Assembly: GCA_026990885.1 (NCBI GenBank)
Contig: JALXCO010000097.1
Coordinates: 1 to 7,174, forward strand
DNA length: 7,174 nucleotides
From: Desulfurococcales archaeon
GTDB lineage: Archaea > Thermoproteota > Thermoprotei_A > Sulfolobales > AG1
Direction of reading: 5' to 3'
Under the pieces are notes generated by a model. That model did no database searches. It had not been told where the DNA came from and saw only the letters and a program-made list of their open reading frames with translations. Shown here piece by piece: positions 6,227 through 7,174 of the stretch (the first letter of the stretch is position 1; each line of letters opens with the position of its first letter). The position numbers and the translations under genes were made by a program.

Positions 6227-6277
6227 AATATTTAAATTAACTATAAGAATAATTGTGTATAGTGCCATAGGTGAGGT
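6227..6277 (+). promoter_or_regulatory. S6e promoter and Shine-Dalgarno site
   Basis: An AATATTTAAATT box at 6227-6238 predicts a transcript start near 6258. The resulting short leader contains GGTGAGGT (6270-6277), a strong match to the archaeal anti-Shine-Dalgarno sequence, 5 nt before the ATG at 6283. This is the strongest leadered start in the window. Confidence 0.65.
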
Positions 6278-6282
6278 AGCAG

Positions 6283-6936
6283 ATGCCTGAGTTTAAGCTG
6301 GTCGTATCAGATACAGAGGTAAAGGAGCAAAAGTGGGTAAAGGTAATTGTGGTAGGTGACGAAAACCTCCAGTATGGAGATGAGGAAAAGAACCAGAAGC
6401 GATTCATGAAGGTAAAGATATCTAGCAGGCTATACGATATTTTGAACCCCAAGCTCGGTATTGTGGCTGTAAGGCTATGGAAGTCCCTTGAGAATAGAGA
6501 GAAAGTCAACTTTATAGCACAAGTAGAAAAAGACGACTCGTTGGAGGTGGGTATAGTTAAGGCTCCATTGAGTTTTCTCCAAGATAAGGTTGGATCCGAG
6601 AGGGTGCTGGGAGAGATTGCGAGGGCGCCAAGCTTCCAGATCGTTGTTTCTGGCGAGAGAGCCTCCCAGCTTTTAGGGCGTAGAATAGGTGACTATGTGG
6701 ATGCATCAATAATAGGTCTGCCGGGCTATGTGTTAAAGATTACTGGAGGAAGCGATAGAGCTGGGGCTCCAATGCTTCCATTTATTCATGGGGGTGTGAA
6801 GAAATACGTATTGCTATCTGGCCCCCCAGGGTTTCATCCCAGGCTTAAGGGTGAGAGGCGGCGAAAGTTTGTTAGAGGGAACATGATTACCGAGGATACT
6901 GTCCAGATCAATACAGCAATAGCGAGAAAAACATAG
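6283..6936 (+). CDS. rps6e: Small-subunit ribosomal protein eS6 (S6e)
   Basis: This is a 30S subunit protein shared by archaea and eukaryotes. The hallmark C-terminal region is complete: IGDYVDASIIGLPGYVLKITGGSDRAGAPM (about 136-165), then LLSGPPGFHPR (177-187), GERRRKFVRGNMI (190-202) and VQINTAI (207-213). Residues about 1-125 form the extra N-terminal part found in crenarchaeal S6e, beginning MPEFKLVVSD, which makes the protein 217 aa against about 125 aa in euryarchaea. The phosphorylatable C-terminal tail of eukaryotic S6 is absent, as expected. The start is set by the strong Shine-Dalgarno sequence and the conserved N-terminus. In many archaea the next gene encodes the initiation factor 2 gamma subunit; the following reading frame here does not resemble it. 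Confidence 0.96.
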   Translation: MPEFKLVVSDTEVKEQKWVKVIVVGDENLQYGDEEKNQKRFMKVKISSRLYDILNPKLGIVAVRLWKSLENREKVNFIAQVEKDDSLEVGIVKAPLSFLQDKVGSERVLGEIARAPSFQIVVSGERASQLLGRRIGDYVDASIIGLPGYVLKITGGSDRAGAPMLPFIHGGVKKYVLLSGPPGFHPRLKGERRRKFVRGNMITEDTVQINTAIARKT

Positions 6937-7016
6937 ATCTAGTATAAAACACGTATAACTAACCATAATTCGGGCTCCAGCCACATTTTTGCTGAATTCT
7001 GACACGGAAAAACTCT

Positions 7017-7036
7017 AAGCGATAAAGCGCTTATCG
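7017..7036. repeat. Short palindrome in the S6e downstream gap
   Basis: CGATAA (7020-7025) and TTATCG (7031-7036) are inverted around AGCGC; AAGCG (7017-7021) and CGCTT (7028-7032) give an alternative pairing. No T-run follows on the plus strand, so it fits an operator better than a terminator. The rest of 6937-7088 shows no gene; a CTATATGTA stretch at 7072-7080 may be the TATA box of the next gene. Confidence 0.4.
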
Positions 7037-7106
7037 ATCTTGGTGCCTATTACTCTCTCAACCTAAACGATCTATATGTATAGCGTGGGTGAAAGTGGAG
7101 CTGGCT

Positions 7107-7174
7107 ATGGATCATATCGATAGAAAGCTTCTAGAAGGTTTCGAACTGATCGAGGAAGGGCTAGCTAGAATATA
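7107..7174 (+). CDS. Start of an unidentified gene (cut by window end)
   Basis: Twenty-two codons are visible before the window ends, encoding a charged, helix-prone start with KLLEGFELIEEGLARI. I favour the ATG at 7107 because GTGGAG at 7095-7100 is a reasonable Shine-Dalgarno site 6 nt upstream; in-frame GTG codons at 7089 and 7095 would add 4-6 residues. Nothing in this fragment identifies the product. Confidence 0.5.
   Translation, partial: MDHIDRKLLEGFELIEEGLARI

Noticed and set aside
6990..7005. CTGA boxes suggesting a C/D box guide RNA after S6e
   Set aside because: Two CTGA matches occur but there is no matching RTGATGA C box at the right distance on either strand.
7130..7150. GGTTTCGAACTG resembling a tRNA T-loop
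   Set aside because: It lies inside the open frame starting at 7107, and no acceptor or anticodon stem can be found around it.

Overview
The window looks like chromosomal DNA of a thermophilic crenarchaeon (Thermoproteota), probably of the Desulfurococcales type. This placement is inferred from gene content and style; no database was searched. The supporting signs are a TFE-beta/RPC34-type transcription factor, a long-form archaeal ribosomal protein S6e, an archaeal SRP RNA with an Alu-like 5' domain, a TYW1/Taw1 wyosine enzyme, and AGA/AGG/ATA-rich codon use. Most genes also have an AT-rich box about 25-30 nt upstream of the start codon and no leader, which is typical of crenarchaeal leaderless transcription.

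Layout from left to right. (1) A leftward unknown protein (53-598) is divergent from a rightward COG1395-type HTH regulator (775-1755). (2) A THEP1-family nucleoside-triphosphatase (1801-2361) follows. Its last bases overlap the end of a convergent unknown 116-aa gene (2355-2705, leftward). (3) That unknown gene is divergent from the TFE-beta gene (2843-3283, rightward), whose promoter carries small repeats. (4) A GC-rich block at about 3424-3737 is the 7S SRP RNA gene, transcribed leftward. It contains a perfect 32-bp inverted repeat that forms helix 5. (5) Only about 48 bp separates the SRP RNA from the rightward threonine ammonia-lyase gene (3786-5033), and both appear to share one AT-rich core promoter. 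(6) A TYW1-family radical SAM enzyme (5105-6178), ribosomal protein S6e (6283-6936) and the first 22 codons of an unidentified gene (7107 onward) complete the window.

The genes are mainly housekeeping: transcription initiation (TFE-beta), protein targeting (SRP RNA), translation (S6e), tRNA-Phe position 37 modification (TYW1), and isoleucine biosynthesis or threonine catabolism (threonine ammonia-lyase). They seem to be mostly separate transcription units rather than one operon, since nearly every gene has its own promoter-like box. I see no mobile element, CRISPR array, tRNA, toxin-antitoxin pair or defence cassette. The points most worth a second look are the perfectly paired SRP helix 5, the shared SRP RNA/threonine ammonia-lyase promoter, the repeats in the tfeB promoter, unusual motif substitutions in the TYW1-like enzyme, and the two unidentified proteins.
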